Shown piece by piece: positions 10,734-23,997 of a DNA stretch of 64,000 nt (positions within the stretch are counted from its first letter, which is position 1; the number at the start of each line of letters is the position of its first letter). The position numbers were made by a program, and so were the translations under genes. The stretch lies in NCBI GenBank assembly GCA_003116995.1, contig BDSL01000163.1, forward strand, positions 1 through 64,000. Direction: 5' to 3'. The notes under the pieces are model-generated. The model did no database searches, was not told where the DNA came from, and was given only the letters and a program-made list of their open reading frames with translations. This DNA comes from Yamagishiella unicocca. Lineage: Eukaryota > Chlorophyta > Chlorophyceae > Chlamydomonadales > Volvocaceae.

Positions 10734-13700
10734 ATGCTCTGTCTCGCAGCCTCTTTCCTCTTCCTGCTTACTGCACCACCAGCAGCCGCAGCATCCTTCG
10801 GCCGGCGTTCGTTGCAGCAGGCGTCGACGTGTCTCACCTGCAGCAGCTTCACCGGCAGCAACAGCACCGTCTACACCGGCCAGGGCTGCCTCAACGTCAG
10901 CTGCTCCAATGTCAACACGACCAGCGGAACGCGGATCGTCTCCTTCAACCTGGGCGGTTGCAAGAGCGGCACCTTCAGCTGGGCCTGCTGCCGCTCCAGC
11001 GAATGCTCCTTGGTCGACTGTGGAGCGACAGGGACCGTAAAACCCTACAACTGCGACACGGTGTCCACCTTCGCCTACACCATCCCCTCCAACCTCACCA
11101 TGCTGCCGATCCAGGTGCGATCGGCGGGGTGCGTGCACATGCGCGTGTCGTACAGGTGCCTTGCAGGTCCACGAAGCTCCATTTGATGGCGGTCATTAAC
11201 AGGTCCGCCTAAGAGTCGGTTCACAACAGAAGTGGACGAACAAACTCCCCGTGCCTGCTTCCGAACCAAAGCCTTACTTCCGGCCCCCGCTGCCCCCCCA
11301 TATGGACACAGATCCACGACGGGGTGCTCGCGGGCAACTTGCCCAGCTCCTCCTGCTCTGGCGTCGGTAATGGTCCCAACCAGTGCTGCGGGGGCCCTAT
11401 GGGTGGATGTGCGCCATCTGGAGGCACGGCGGTGTGCGGCCTAAGTGTCGACCTATCCACTGTCCCGAGCTGCCGCGCGCCGAGCCCACCTCCCCCGAAT
11501 CCTCCACCCCTGCCGCCGAGCGCAAAGCCCCCGAGCCCGCCGCCAAGTCCTCGCCCGCCCTCGCCTCTGCCACCTAGCCCGCCGCCCACCAGTCCCCCGC
11601 CGCCGCCACCACCAAGCCCACCACCACCCAGCCCTCCCCCTCCCCCGCCGCCGAGCCCGCCGCCTCCTCCGCCTCCCAGCCCACCGCCACCCAGTCCGCC
11701 GCCGCCCAGTCCGCCGCCGCCTCCGCCGAGCCCACCACCACCAAGCCCACCGCCACCAAGCCCGCCGCCACCGCCGCCACCCAGTCCTCCTCCGCCACCA
11801 CCGCCCAGCCCACCGCCGCCCAGCCCGCCGCCACCTAGCCCTCCTCCCAGTCCTCCTCCTCCGCCGCCGCCGAGCCCACCACCACCCAGCCCACCGCCGC
11901 CGAGCCCAACGCCGCCACCCAGTCCCCCGCCGCCGCCACCGCCAAGGCCACCACCACCACCACCACCCAGCCCTCCACCGCCCAGCCCACCGCCACCCAG
12001 CCCACCGCCGCCCAGCCCGCCGCCGCCGAGCCCTCCTCCTCCCAGTCCTCCGCCACCACCGCCGCCGAGCCCTCCACCGCCCAGCCCACCGCCGCCCAGC
12101 CCACCACCGCCCAGCCCGCCGCCGCCCAGCCCGCCGCCGCCGAGCCCTCCTCCTCCCAGTCCTCCGCCACCACCGCCGCCGAGCCCTCCACCGCCCAGCC
12201 CACCGCCGCCCAGCCCGCCGCCACCTAGCCCTCCTCCCAGTCCTCCTCCTCCCCCGCCGCCGAGCCCACCACCACCCAGCCCACCGCCGCCGAGCCCACC
12301 GCCACCGCCGCCACCCAGTCCAACGCCGCCGCCACCGCCAAGCCCACCACCACCGCCGCCGAGCCCACCACCTCCCAGCCCTCCCCCTCCCCCGCCCCCG
12401 AGCCCGCCGCCTCCTCCTCCTCCCAGCCCATCTCCTCCCAGTCCGCCGCCGCCCAGTCCGCCGCCGCCGCCGCCGAGCCCATCACCACCCAGCCCACCGC
12501 CGCCGAGCCCACCGCCGCCCAGCCCTCCTCCCAGTCCTCCTCCTCCGCCGCCGCCCAGCCCACCACCACCCAGCCCACCGCCGCCGAGCCCGCCGCCACC
12601 GCCACCACCCAGTCCACCGCCGCCGCCACCGCCAAGCCCATCACCACCGCCGCCGCCGAGCCCTCCACCGCCCAGCCCACCGCCACCCAGCCCACCACCG
12701 CCCAGCCCGCCGCCACCTAGCCCTCCTCCTCCCAGTCCTCCGCCACCACCGCCACCTAGCCCTCCTCCCAGTCCTCCTCCTCCTCCGCCGCCGAGCCCAC
12801 CGCCACCCAGCCCACCGCCGCCGAGCCCACCGCCACCGCCGCCACCCAGTCCACCGCCGCCGCCACCGCCAAGCCCATCACCACCGCCGCCGAGCCCTCC
12901 ACCTCCAAGCCCTCCCCCTCCCCCGCCGCCGAGCCCTCCGCCTCCTCCGCCTCCCAGCCCATCTCCTCCCAGTCCGCCGCCGCCCAGTCCGCCGCCGCCC
13001 CCGCCGAGCCCATCACCACCCAGCCCACCGCCACCCAGCCCACCGCCGCCGCCGCCACCCAGTACACCGCCGCCGCCACCGCCAAGCCCACCACCACCAC
13101 CGCCGCCGAGCCCTCCACCGCCCAGCCCACCACCGCCCAGCCCACCGCCGCCCAGCCCGCCGCCGCCCAGCCCTCCTCCTCCCAGTCCTCCGCCACCACC
13201 GCCGCCGAGCCCTCCACCGCCCAGCCCACCGCCGCCCAGCCCGCCGCCACCTAGCCCTTCTCCCAGTCCTCCGCCGCCGCCGCCGCCGAGCCCACCCCCA
13301 CCCAGCCCACCGCCGCCGAGCCCACCGCCGCCGCCGCCACCCAGTCCACCGCCGCCGCCACCGCCAAGCCCATCACCACCGCCGCCGAGCCCACCACCTC
13401 CCAGCCCTCCACCTCCCAGCCCACCGCCACCCAGCCCACCGCCGCCGAGCCCACCGCCGCCGAGCCCTCATCCTCCCAGTCCTCCTCCGCCGCCGCCGAG
13501 CCCACCACCACCCAGCCCACCGCCGCCGAGCCCACCGCCACCGCCGCCACCCAGTCCCCCGTCGCCGCCACCCCCAAGCCCACCACCACCACCGCCGCCA
13601 AGCCCGCCTCCTCCTAGCCCGCCGCCTCCTAGCCCACCACCACCCAGCCCTCCACCACCCAGCCCACCGCCGCCACCACCTAGCCCACCACCACCCAGCC

Positions 13701-14948
13701 CGCGACCGCCGGCGCCACCCAGCCCACAACCGCCCGGCCCCGTCCTCAGCTGCTCTGATTCCGCATGGGGCTTTCCGCGCTACCCTGCACCAGCTGTCTA
13801 TGGAAATGGATCCACCGTCAGTTCAAACGGACAGAATGTGGCTTTCACTTGGTCGCCAGTGACTGACAATAACAAGTGAGTTGCACTGCTTCCTGGCTGG
13901 TTGTCCGCAGGGGGGGAATGGATGGGTGCCTTACTTGAGCAGCTGTCGGGACTTTGCGGCAACAAGTTTGAATTCTTGCCGGGTCGCATTCATGTGCTTG
14001 CTGCAGGTGGGGCGGCAGCTTCAGCGTAGCAGTGCCACCGGTGGGCAAGACGTACTACACGCAGGCCAACTCGGTCTTCATCTGCGCCGGCTGCGCAAAG
14101 AATGACCCGGCCAAGGGCTTCTCTTTCGGCGGCCTGGCGATCAGTGTGTGAGTTGCAAGCTAGGTGGCTCCTCCCTGCGTGCGCGTGTATCCCATGCATC
14201 CGTTGTGAGGCGGCGGGCATGCGATTCAACTGCTCATCATAACATTAAGCGGCTGCCAGGGATCAAAGCTGCCGGGGGATAGATAGACCTGCCATGCATG
14301 GAATACAGTTGCCAGGGAATCATCTGTTTGTTTATCAAGACCTGTGCACACACACACCCTGGGTGACGGTCTCGACTGATCGACCTGACGGCCCCCTGCA
14401 TCCCCAACTAACCTCACAGGACCAGCGTGAGCTCGAGCTACCTCACCGCCCGCTTCACCGGCACCATCCCCAACTCCAACCTCGCCGCCACCGCCGTGCA
14501 CATGTACTTGGGATACTCCGACTTAACCTCTTCAGCACCCGGTAAGCACAAGCGCTCACGCACCCCCAGCTGCCCGCTTCTGCACTGCTTGTGTCCTTCG
14601 TTGTGCGTGCTTCGTCATGGGCATGTGCGCTCTATTAGGCCCCTTGGCTGCGGCCGCCAAGGCCCGTCCAACGATGCTTGTTCCTTGTTACTCATTGCAC
14701 TGTTAGTTTATTATTCCCGCGATGCAGCTAGCAGTCACGCAGTAGTCCCCCCCTGGTGTCTAACCCTCTATTTGTTCGTTCGTACATACCTGGCCGCAGG
14801 CTCTTGGATGCCAACTGCCGTACCGGTGCCTGCAGTCCCCCTGAGGGGCCCGGCCAGCTTTGAGGTTGAGCTGGCGCTCAGCGGTTCACGAACGTCATCA
14901 GCCAAGGTCTGGCTGGCTCTCCACCTGGCAGTCCAGAGCGCGTGCTAA
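10734..14948 (+). CDS. Secreted Ser-Pro-rod (hydroxyproline-rich) glycoprotein, copy 2
   Basis: Probable cell-wall or extracellular-matrix protein. Exons: 10734-11114, 11312-13875, 14007-14147, 14420-14541, 14800-14948, all with gt/ag ends and consistent phase, giving 1118 aa (1142 if the ATG at 10662 is used). Residues 1-22 are a clear signal peptide (MLCLAASFLFLLTAPPAAAA). A Cys-rich domain with several N-glycosylation sites follows to about residue 180. Then comes a rod of about 750 residues of SPPPP, SPPPPPPP and SPPP blocks, the type hydroxylated and arabinosylated in volvocine walls. Finally there is a globular C-terminal domain (YTQANSVFICAGC, GFSFGGLAISV) spread over exons 2-5, ending QSAC. 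The domain order resembles pherophorins and sexual agglutinins, but I do not see the usual pherophorin Cys spacing, so the family is not fixed. Head-to-tail neighbours are near-identical copies. Confidence 0.85.
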
Positions 14949-14984
14949 GCAAGGCATTTGATGTCTGTATGGGAACAAAGCAAA

Positions 14985-14989
14985 TGTAA
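14985..14989 (+). terminator. TGTAA polyadenylation signal, copy 2
   Basis: TGTAA lies 37 bases after the stop codon, as in copies 1 and 3. Confidence 0.6.
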
Positions 14990-17900
14990 TTGTGTGACGA
15001 AGATTTTTATAGGTTGTGATTATACATGACAAGGTTTCCGATTTTGGTGGAAACGTTGGGACTGTAGGCTGCCGACCTTACTTGATAGCGGTACATATGA
15101 TCTGTATAGCACATTGTGTCGATCACTACGTTTGAGTGACTCGATACCATACATAGATATTCTGTTACAGTACGTACCGCGTTGTACATACAGTGCAGGG
15201 TTTACGTGGAGAGATTATATGCATCTTCGAGCGTTGTTATGCACTTGCACAGTCGCCTTGGGTGAGGGCTGTCCTTCGGAGCTTGTCCGGCGAGAGGCAT
15301 GTCCGGTCCGCCCTCCGGCCGCCGTTTTGCACACTTCTTTTTGCTACATATGCTACATATACGCGGTACATATTCCGTTGCACATACAGCGACCCATGAG
15401 TCGCCATGCGGTGTCGCCTTTCCTTCTGGATGGTCGTACGCTGCATATTAGGGAGGTAGGGGTTCCGTGTACATATCGGCGCGTGTGAGTGGCACGTGTG
15501 TGTGCGCAATTGGTTACATCCATGACGACAATGGGTACATGCGCGCATACTGACATTGGAACTTGCATACATTGGGTCTACTCGCGATCCCGGTTTGACC
15601 CCGGGGTTGCATATAGCAGAGCGAGACATTCCTATTGCTCGGTTATTGTAACCTGCGACATTGATTTAGTCGTGTGGTTTGATCGCTGATCACGCATGTA
15701 AGCTTGTATGCTTCGTTGCAGTTCGCCCTTCGCCAATTGCGAAACTTACTTGCTGGCTGCGCATAAGTGCAGCCTTCCTCCCACTGCTCACCTGGGATAT
15801 GTGATCCCCCTAGCACCGCTGCTGGACCGCGCATGCCATGCTGCTGGATGGAGGGGCGCGGGGCAGGTAGGGCAGGCTGGCCCCTGGCACATGTCGTCGT
15901 TCACTGCCGACAGGAATTCCGTGCTTCGAACTACCGATCGATGCCTGCGGGCGACAGCTAAGAGTTTGCCTTAGTGCTCATGGAATTTTTGTAACTTGGC
16001 TGTTGATGCGGTAACTGCAGTGCTGATGGACGGACTTCTGGTTGGTCGTTGGAGGGACGTTAGGGCGCAAACGCGTACCGGTAATTACGGGCGCAATCGC
16101 TACACAATCCGTTCAAACGCAATTATTACAACAACATGTTTATGTTTGTTGATGGCGTCCCTGCTGGCAAGTACGAAGGGCAGAAGGGGTCCCTTGGACG
16201 TGGAAGCGCATGTCCGCAGATTTGCACGACACTATATATCCAACACTTTACGATTCCGCTCGCCGTAATAATGGATGAAAAGCCTCCCAAACACAGACGG
16301 AATCCGCTTGGGCCGCGCGTCAAAATGTTAACTCAATTGGTAGCAAGCTACCACAGGTACGGCGCCTGGGTGAAGCTCTGCATCAATATGTGTATTCATG
16401 TACACATAGAGCCTGTTGCGTCGCCTCGGTCGATCCGTTTAAAATGCAAATTGACGGCCTCGACGCGACAGGGGACAGGCAGCCACACGCAGGTAAGCAA
16501 TAAGTGGATTGTTCCTCGTAGGACACCTAGACCTCACAAGGATAAGACACCTAGACCTTACTAGGATATTGGCAATGCTATGCGCATCATAGTAAGAGCC
16601 AAGAAATCGAACACAAAAGGAACGAACTGCAGCGAGCACTGCGACACCGCTTCACTGCAACGCTCAACGTCCGCTACACTGCTACACGCCGCGTCCGTAA
16701 CACGCGAGCACTGCCCCCTTTGAACTTGTACATTCCTCTTGCTAGCACGTTCACGCAGGCAAGGCCCAAAGACTTTCCCATTCCCCCTTCCAGCCCCGTC
16801 AGCGATAAAGGAGCGGCTGAACCACCGAAACCGGGATTGTTCGTCTGGCTTAAGTAATATAGTACTAGGTTCTAGTTGGGCGCGGCGGTGGAAGCCTAGG
16901 GTCACGTACTGTACAGCAACACACGGGCCGGGTCCCCCTTCCAGCCCCGCCAGCAACAGCAGCCATCCCTCGGGCTCCGAGGAGAGGTGCGACCAACCCG
17001 CCCCCAGGCGGCGCAGCGTGGCCAGTTGGCCTGCGGCGGTTGCGACCTTGAGGACGTACGCCTCTCCGTCCTCCCCGGGGGCGGCGGGGGGCAGGCAGCT
17101 GTGAGCCGTCAGCTGGCAGCAGCAGCGGCAGCAGCGGCTGTGCTCGCACCGGTGGCGCAATGCATACATGAAGAGCTGCAGTTAGTCCACGAACCCACTG
17201 ACACGCAATCAGGTGCACGAGGCCCTACATGCCCGCCCCGCCAGCCGCTGGCGTGTGGGGGCCATCCACCCACCCGTCCACCCAGCCATCACAAGGCACA
17301 AGGATGGGGACAGGCCCCCCTCGCTCGTTCGCTCGGTGCCCAGCAGCTCCCCAATCGTCAACCGCCAACTAACGGACCCCTCAGTAAGTACAGAGCTACC
17401 AGTATTTCCTAGGGACCCGCACCGCCCAACACCGGGCCCCCCTGATGCTCGCCACCTGTGCTCGCTCGCCTCGGTCTTTCCTTGCCGTTCTTTAGGTCAG
17501 TCTACATTTCCCAAAATGGTTTACACGAAACAGGACGGGTTTCTTTTTGTCGGAGACACTGCTATTTTCGTTCGCATTCACGGGATGTTGATAGTTTAGC
17601 GTCAGGCGATGTGCCCGATGGTTCTACCCTCTGGTCTGGAACCTACTGTAACAGCTACTACTATTAGCAAATCGACGACAGCCCCCCCGCCTCCGTGATG
17701 ATCTGGAGCCATCGTCACAGGGCCTGTGGGCGGTGCTCGCTCGCTGCAGCAGCGCTAGCCACTGCGAACGTGCGGCAGCTGGCGAAAGAGCTAGCGGGTG
17801 TGATTTGATGAGTGTGCTGCTACTATACTGCTGCTGGGCAGCAACGGCTGCTGCTACAACCAGCAAGATCAGCTGCTGGTCCTGCAGGCGGTGCTTGACT

Positions 17901-18075
17901 TTGTTTGTTGCTGCAGGGGAGGGAGGCTCGGCTGACGACCAGCAGCACCTCCCTAGAGACAGAATTGCGCGGGCAACAGGCCGCAATATTACGGCCATTA
18001 ATGGCTACACGACGACTTGACTGTCCCCGCCAGAGGGAGGCCGTTGAGGGAAGGAGGGAAGGGCGCGCGTATACC
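14990..18075. other. 3' flank of unit 2, no clear gene
   Basis: Near-identical copy of 6034-9119, including the minus-strand protein-like stretch at about 16931-17096. No gene is supported. Confidence 0.45.
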
Positions 18076-19585
18076 ACAGTAGGCTCAACAAGCCCCAGGT
18101 TTTGTTCCTTTACTGCGTGCTGACCGAAGCCCCATGAGGCTCAAAATACCGGTAGCTGTTTATTTTCGTCGGGCCACATACACGCCAAGGTCGCAGTTCT
18201 TGCACAACACGTAATTATGTACGGTGCGCAGCTGGATGGGACACTACTTGCGCGGTGTCCGGCACGATGAGCGGTCAACAACAACAACCGGCTCATAGTA
18301 CAACACCAGGCCCCGCCAGCTCTGCGCCGCTGGCGACACCCAGGCGCGTCTGCCGTGCAACCGTGCGCGTCGCTGGGGTCTCCTCGCTCTTGCGTGCGCT
18401 GTCCGTGCGTGCCTGCCTCGTGGCGTCCTGGCTGGCTCTTCCCCGCCCCTACGACGACGCATCGTGTCGACCACACTGAGAGCCTGCGACGCGGAAGTGC
18501 GCAAACACGGTAAACGACCGCTAAGGAAGGGTTCCAACCGTTGAGGCTTCGCAAGGGGTGCTCACATCCTTGCCGTCCCTTCTTCCGTCAGTGCGTCATG
18601 GGCGGACACCCCGTGCTGCTCTGCGGAAAAAATATGTTACGAATTACAATTGGCCCGCTAGTCCGCTAGGGCCCGCTTTTGAAAATCGTTTAAATCAAGT
18701 GACAGCCCGTTCGCTCGCTATGCATCCCACAGCGCAAGCTCACAAGTACTTGAATATTATCAGTATCTATATCGATTTCCCGGACCCGCCTCCGAAAGGG
18801 GACGGGTAGCGCTGCGAGCAACCTAACCTTGCCCCGGCCTTGTATCTTAAAGACTGGCAACCACACACGTCACAACTACGCAAGAAAGAAGCCTCGTGAT
18901 GGGCAGCCGAGTCGTTGAAAGGATCGTTCCTAATGGACAGCTGCAGAGGGCGACCGGTACAGTATTGAGAGGTCTCGACTTTCTTGGCAAAGTTGCCAAT
19001 GGCGCAATTATCATATTTCCTTATTTTGTTGTTAGAAAAAATCGGATTGCTGAGGCACCTCGTGGTGGTCGTAACGTCTAGAAGGCATAACGAACGCGCG
19101 CGAACGAAACGGCCCCGTAGAAAAGCTTTGCATCCGCCATGGACTGGCTGTCACACCTGTCCGGTTTGTTTTAGCTAGCTGCATCAATTGCGCCATCGAC
19201 AAAGACTCATGCCCAACGCTAGGTATGGTGCGGGCTGTGGCGGCCATATGGGATTGGCAGGCTGTAGCGTGTTGACAACCGCCGAAACTGCCGCAACGTA
19301 CATCACTCGACGAATCGCCGTCATCCCTCCTCAATTCATTTCGCAGACGCAGATTGGTGCATGTCGCGTTTATTGCAATAGAAATCCGAGCAAGGCATGC
19401 TGCCCAAGCGCGGTTACGGCGGCCCCGTTGGGAGTCGGGGAGATCGGACCCGAACGGCCCAAAACACCCCCCCCCGTTTACAGTGGTCCGTTCGACCACT
19501 CCCTTACACCATTATATAATGAACATCCCCGTCTTGTATTTTCAATCTGCCCTCTTGGGTGGTTTAGTGTGTAAGCCACAGGTTC

Positions 19586-19593
19586 TTTAAATA
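19586..19593 (+). promoter_or_regulatory. TATA-like box, copy 3
   Basis: TTTAAATA stands in the same position as in units 1 and 2, 31 bp before the first ATG (19617). Confidence 0.45.
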
Positions 19594-19688
19594 GTTCAGT
19601 TACAAGTCCTCAACCTATGCACATCAGTCGCCTCAGAATGCCTTCAGCAGGACGAGCTCGGAGCGAGGCCCCAGTTCCCCGGGCGCTC

Positions 19689-22600
19689 ATGCTCTGTCTC
19701 GCAGCCTCTTTCCTCTTCCTGCTTACTGCACCACCAGCAGCCGCAGCATCCTTCGGCCGGCGTTCGTTGCAGCAGGCGTCGACGTGTCTCACCTGCAGCA
19801 GCTTCACCGGCAGCAACAGCACCGTCTACACCGGCCAGGGCTGCCTCAACGTCAGCTGCTCCAATGTCAACACGACCAGCGGAACGCGGATCGTCTCCTT
19901 CAACCTGGGCGGTTGCAAGAGCGGCACCTTCAGCTGGGCCTGCTGCCGCTCCAGCGAATGCTCCTTGGTCGACTGTGGAGCGACAGGGACCGTAAAACCC
20001 TACAACTGCGACACGGTGTCCACCTTCGCCTACACCATCCCCTCCAACCTCACCATGCTGCCGATCCAGGTGCGATCGGCGGGGTGCGTGCACATGCGCG
20101 TGTCGTACAGGTGCCTTGCAGGTCCACGAAGCTCCATTTGATGGCGGTCATTAACAGGTCCGCCTAAGAGTCGGTTCACAACAGAAGTGGACGAACAAAC
20201 TCCCCGTGCCTGCTTCCGAACCAAAGCCTTACTTCCGGCCCCCGCTGCCCCCCCATATGGACACAGATCCACGACGGGGTGCTCGCGGGCAACTTGCCCA
20301 GCTCCTCCTGCTCTGGCGTCGGTAATGGTCCCAACCAGTGCTGCGGGGGCCCTATGGGTGGATGTGCGCCATCTGGAGGCACGGCGGTGTGCGGCCTAAG
20401 TGTCGACCTATCCACTGTCCCGAGCTGCCGCGCGCCGAGACCACCTCCCCCGAATCCTCCACCCCTGCCGCCGAGCGCAAAGCCCCCGAGCCCGCCGCCA
20501 AGTCCTCGCCCGCCCTCGCCTCTGCCACCTAGCCCGCCGCCCACCAGTCCCCCGCCGCCGCCACCACCAAGCCCACCACCACCCAGCCCTCCCCCTCCCC
20601 CGCCGCCGAGCCCGCCGCCTCCTCCGCCTCCCAGCCCACCGCCACCCAGTCCGCCGCCGCCCAGTCCGCCGCCGCCTCCGCCGAGCCCACCACCACCAAG
20701 CCCACCGCCACCAAGCCCGCCGCCACCGCCGCCACCCAGTCCTCCTCCGCCACCACCGCCCAGCCCACCGCCGCCCAGCCCGCCGCCACCTAGCCCTCCT
20801 CCCAGTCCTCCTCCTCCGCCGCCGCCGAGCCCACCACCACCCAGCCCACCGCCGCCGAGCCCAACGCCGCCACCCAGTCCCCCGCCGCCGCCACCGCCAA
20901 GGCCACCACCACCACCACCACCCAGCCCTCCACCGCCCAGCCCACCGCCACCCAGCCCACCGCCGCCCAGCCCGCCGCCGCCGAGCCCTCCTCCTCCCAG
21001 TCCTCCGCCACCACCGCCGCCGAGCCCTCCACCGCCCAGCCCACCGCCGCCCAGCCCACCACCGCCCAGCCCGCCGCCGCCCAGCCCGCCGCCGCCGAGC
21101 CCTCCTCCTCCCAGTCCTCCGCCACCACCGCCGCCGAGCCCTCCACCGCCCAGCCCACCGCCGCCCAGCCCGCCGCCACCTAGCCCTCCTCCCAGTCCTC
21201 CTCCTCCCCCGCCGCCGAGCCCACCACCACCCAGCCCACCGCCGCCGAGCCCACCGCCACCGCCGCCACCCAGTCCAACGCCGCCGCCACCGCCAAGCCC
21301 ACCACCACCGCCGCCGAGCCCACCACCTCCCAGCCCTCCCCCTCCCCCGCCCCCGAGCCCGCCGCCTCCTCCTCCTCCCAGCCCATCTCCTCCCAGTCCG
21401 CCGCCGCCCAGTCCGCCGCCGCCGCCGCCGAGCCCATCACCACCCAGCCCACCGCCGCCGAGCCCACCGCCGCCCAGCCCTCCTCCCAGTCCTCCTCCTC
21501 CGCCGCCGCCCAGCCCACCACCACCCAGCCCACCGCCGCCGAGCCCGCCGCCACCGCCACCACCCAGTCCACCGCCGCCGCCACCGCCAAGCCCATCACC
21601 ACCGCCGCCGCCGAGCCCTCCACCGCCCAGCCCACCGCCACCCAGCCCACCACCGCCCAGCCCGCCGCCACCTAGCCCTCCTCCTCCCAGTCCTCCGCCA
21701 CCACCGCCACCTAGCCCTCCTCCCAGTCCTCCTCCTCCTCCGCCGCCGAGCCCACCGCCACCCAGCCCACCGCCGCCGAGCCCACCGCCACCGCCGCCAC
21801 CCAGTCCACCGCCGCCGCCACCGCCAAGCCCATCACCACCGCCGCCGAGCCCTCCACCTCCAAGCCCTCCCCCTCCCCCGCCGCCGAGCCCTCCGCCTCC
21901 TCCGCCTCCCAGCCCATCTCCTCCCAGTCCGCCGCCGCCCAGTCCGCCGCCGCCCCCGCCGAGCCCATCACCACCCAGCCCACCGCCACCCAGCCCACCG
22001 CCGCCGCCGCCACCCAGTCCACCGCCGCCGCCACCGCCAAGCCCACCACCACCACCGCCGCCGAGCCCTCCACCGCCCAGCCCACCACCGCCCAGCCCAC
22101 CGCCGCCCAGCCCGCCGCCGCCCAGCCCTCCTCCTCCCAGTCCTCCGCCACCACCGCCGCCGAGCCCTCCACCGCCCAGCCCACCGCCGCCCAGCCCGCC
22201 GCCACCTAGCCCTTCTCCCAGTCCTCCGCCGCCGCCGCCGCCGAGCCCACCCCCACCCAGCCCACCGCCGCCGAGCCCACCGCCGCCGCCGCCACCCAGT
22301 CCACCGCCGCCGCCACCGCCAAGCCCATCACCACCGCCGCCGAGCCCACCACCTCCCAGCCCTCCACCTCCCAGCCCACCGCCACCCAGCCCACCGCCGC
22401 CGAGCCCACCGCCGCCGAGCCCTCATCCTCCCAGTCCTCCTCCGCCGCCGCCGAGCCCACCACCACCCAGCCCACCGCCGCCGAGCCCACCGCCACCGCC
22501 GCCACCCAGTCCCCCGTCGCCGCCACCCCCAAGCCCACCACCACCACCGCCGCCAAGCCCGCCTCCTCCTAGCCCGCCGCCTCCTAGCCCACCACCACCC

Positions 22601-23956
22601 AGCCCTCCACCACCCAGCCCACCGCCGCCACCACCTAGCCCACCACCACCCAGCCCGCGACCGCCGGCGCCACCCAGCCCACAACCGCCCGGCCCCGTCC
22701 TCAGCTGCTCTGATTCCGCATGGGGCTTTCCGCGCTACCCTGCACCAGCTGTCTATGGAAATGGATCCACCGTCAGTTCAAACGGACAGAATGTGGCTTT
22801 CACTTGGTCGCCAGTGACTGACAATAACAAGTGAGTTGCACTGCTTCCTGGCTGGTTGTCCGCAGGGGGGGAATGGATGGGTGCCTTACTTGAGCAGCTG
22901 TCGGGACTTTGCGGCAACAAGTTTGAATTCTTGCCGGGTCGCATTCATGTGCTTGCTGCAGGTGGGGCGGCAGCTTCAGCGTAGCAGTGCCACCGGTGGG
23001 CAAGACGTACTACACGCAGGCCAACTCGGTCTTCATCTGCGCCGGCTGCGCAAAGAATGACCCGGCCAAGGGCTTCTCTTTCGGCGGCCTGGCGATCAGT
23101 GTGTGAGTTGCAAGCTAGGTGGCTCCTCCCTGCGTGCGCGTGTATCCCATGCATCCGTTGTGAGGCGGCGGGCATGCGATTCAACTGCTCATCATAACAT
23201 TAAGCGGCTGCCAGGGATCAAAGCTGCCGGGGGATAGATAGACCTGCCATGCATGGAATACAGTTGCCAGGGAATCATCTGTTTGTTTATCAAGACCTGT
23301 GCATACACACACCCTGGGTGACGGTCTCGACTGATCGACCTGACGGCCCCCTGCATCCCCAACTAACCTCACAGGACCAGCGTGAGCTCGAGCTACCTCA
23401 CCGCCCGCTTCACCGGCACCATCCCCAACTCCAACCTCGCCGCCACCGCCGTGCACATGTACTTGGGATACTCCGACTTAACCTCTTCGGCACCCGGTAA
23501 GCACAAGCGCTCACGCACCCCCAGCTGCCCGCGTCTGCACTGCTCGTGTGTGCATGTGTACACGTGGAAATAATCCAAGTTGAAAGCGCGCAACGCTTGT
23601 GTCCTTCGTTGTGCGTGCTTCGTCATGGGCATGTGCGCTCTATTAGGCCGCTTGGCTGCGGCCGCCAAGGCCCGTCCAACGATGCTTGTTCCTTGTTACT
23701 CATTGCACTGTTAGTTTATTATTCCCGCGATGCAGCTAGCAGTCACGCAGTAGTCCCCCCCTGGTGTCTAACCCTCTATTTGTTCGTTCGTACATACCTG
23801 GCCACAGGCTCTTGGATGCCAACTGCCGTACCGGTGCCTGCAGTCCCCCTGAGGGGCCCGGCCAGCTTTGAGGTTGAGCTGGCGCTCAGCGGTTCGCGAA
23901 CGTCATCAGCCAAGGTCTGGCTGGCGCTCCACCTGGCAGTCCAGAGCGCGTGCTAA
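19689..23956 (+). CDS. Secreted Ser-Pro-rod (hydroxyproline-rich) glycoprotein, copy 3
   Basis: Exons: 19689-20069, 20267-22830, 22962-23102, 23375-23496, 23808-23956, giving 1118 aa (1142 from the upstream ATG at 19617). Signal peptide, Cys-rich domain, about 750-residue Ser-Pro rod and C-terminal domain are as in copy 2. I noticed only two residue differences in the rod exon: Arg for Ser at the start of the rod, and Pro for Thr in the STPPPP block. The whole rod exon is the same length (2564 nt), which is striking for such a repetitive sequence and points to very recent duplication or conversion. Intron 4 carries a 53-bp insertion absent from copies 1 and 2. TGTAA follows the stop. Confidence 0.85.
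23541..23593. other. 53-bp insertion in intron 4 of copy 3
   Basis: Copies 1 and 2 read gcactgc directly into ttgtgtcc. Copy 3 has about 53 extra bases between them, including gtgtgcatgtgtacacgtgg, which is partly palindromic. The insertion introduces a stop in the frame that would otherwise stay open through the retained intron. No clear target-site duplication was seen. Confidence 0.6.
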
Positions 23957-23992
23957 GCAAGGCTTTTGATGTCTGTATGGGAACAAAGCAAA

Positions 23993-23997
23993 TGTAA
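23993..23997 (+). terminator. TGTAA polyadenylation signal, copy 3
   Basis: TGTAA lies 37 bases after the stop codon, as in copies 1 and 2. Confidence 0.6.

Larger units (their letters stand above)
9120..18075 (+). repeat. Tandem unit 2 (8956 bp) carrying rod-glycoprotein copy 2
   Basis: This full-length unit is bounded on both sides by the same junction string acagtaggctcaacaagccc. It is nearly identical to unit 3 over the shared part, including introns and the whole rod exon, which indicates recent duplication or ongoing gene conversion. The junction upstream reads into the distal 3' flank of the preceding unit, as expected for head-to-tail duplication by unequal exchange. Confidence 0.93.
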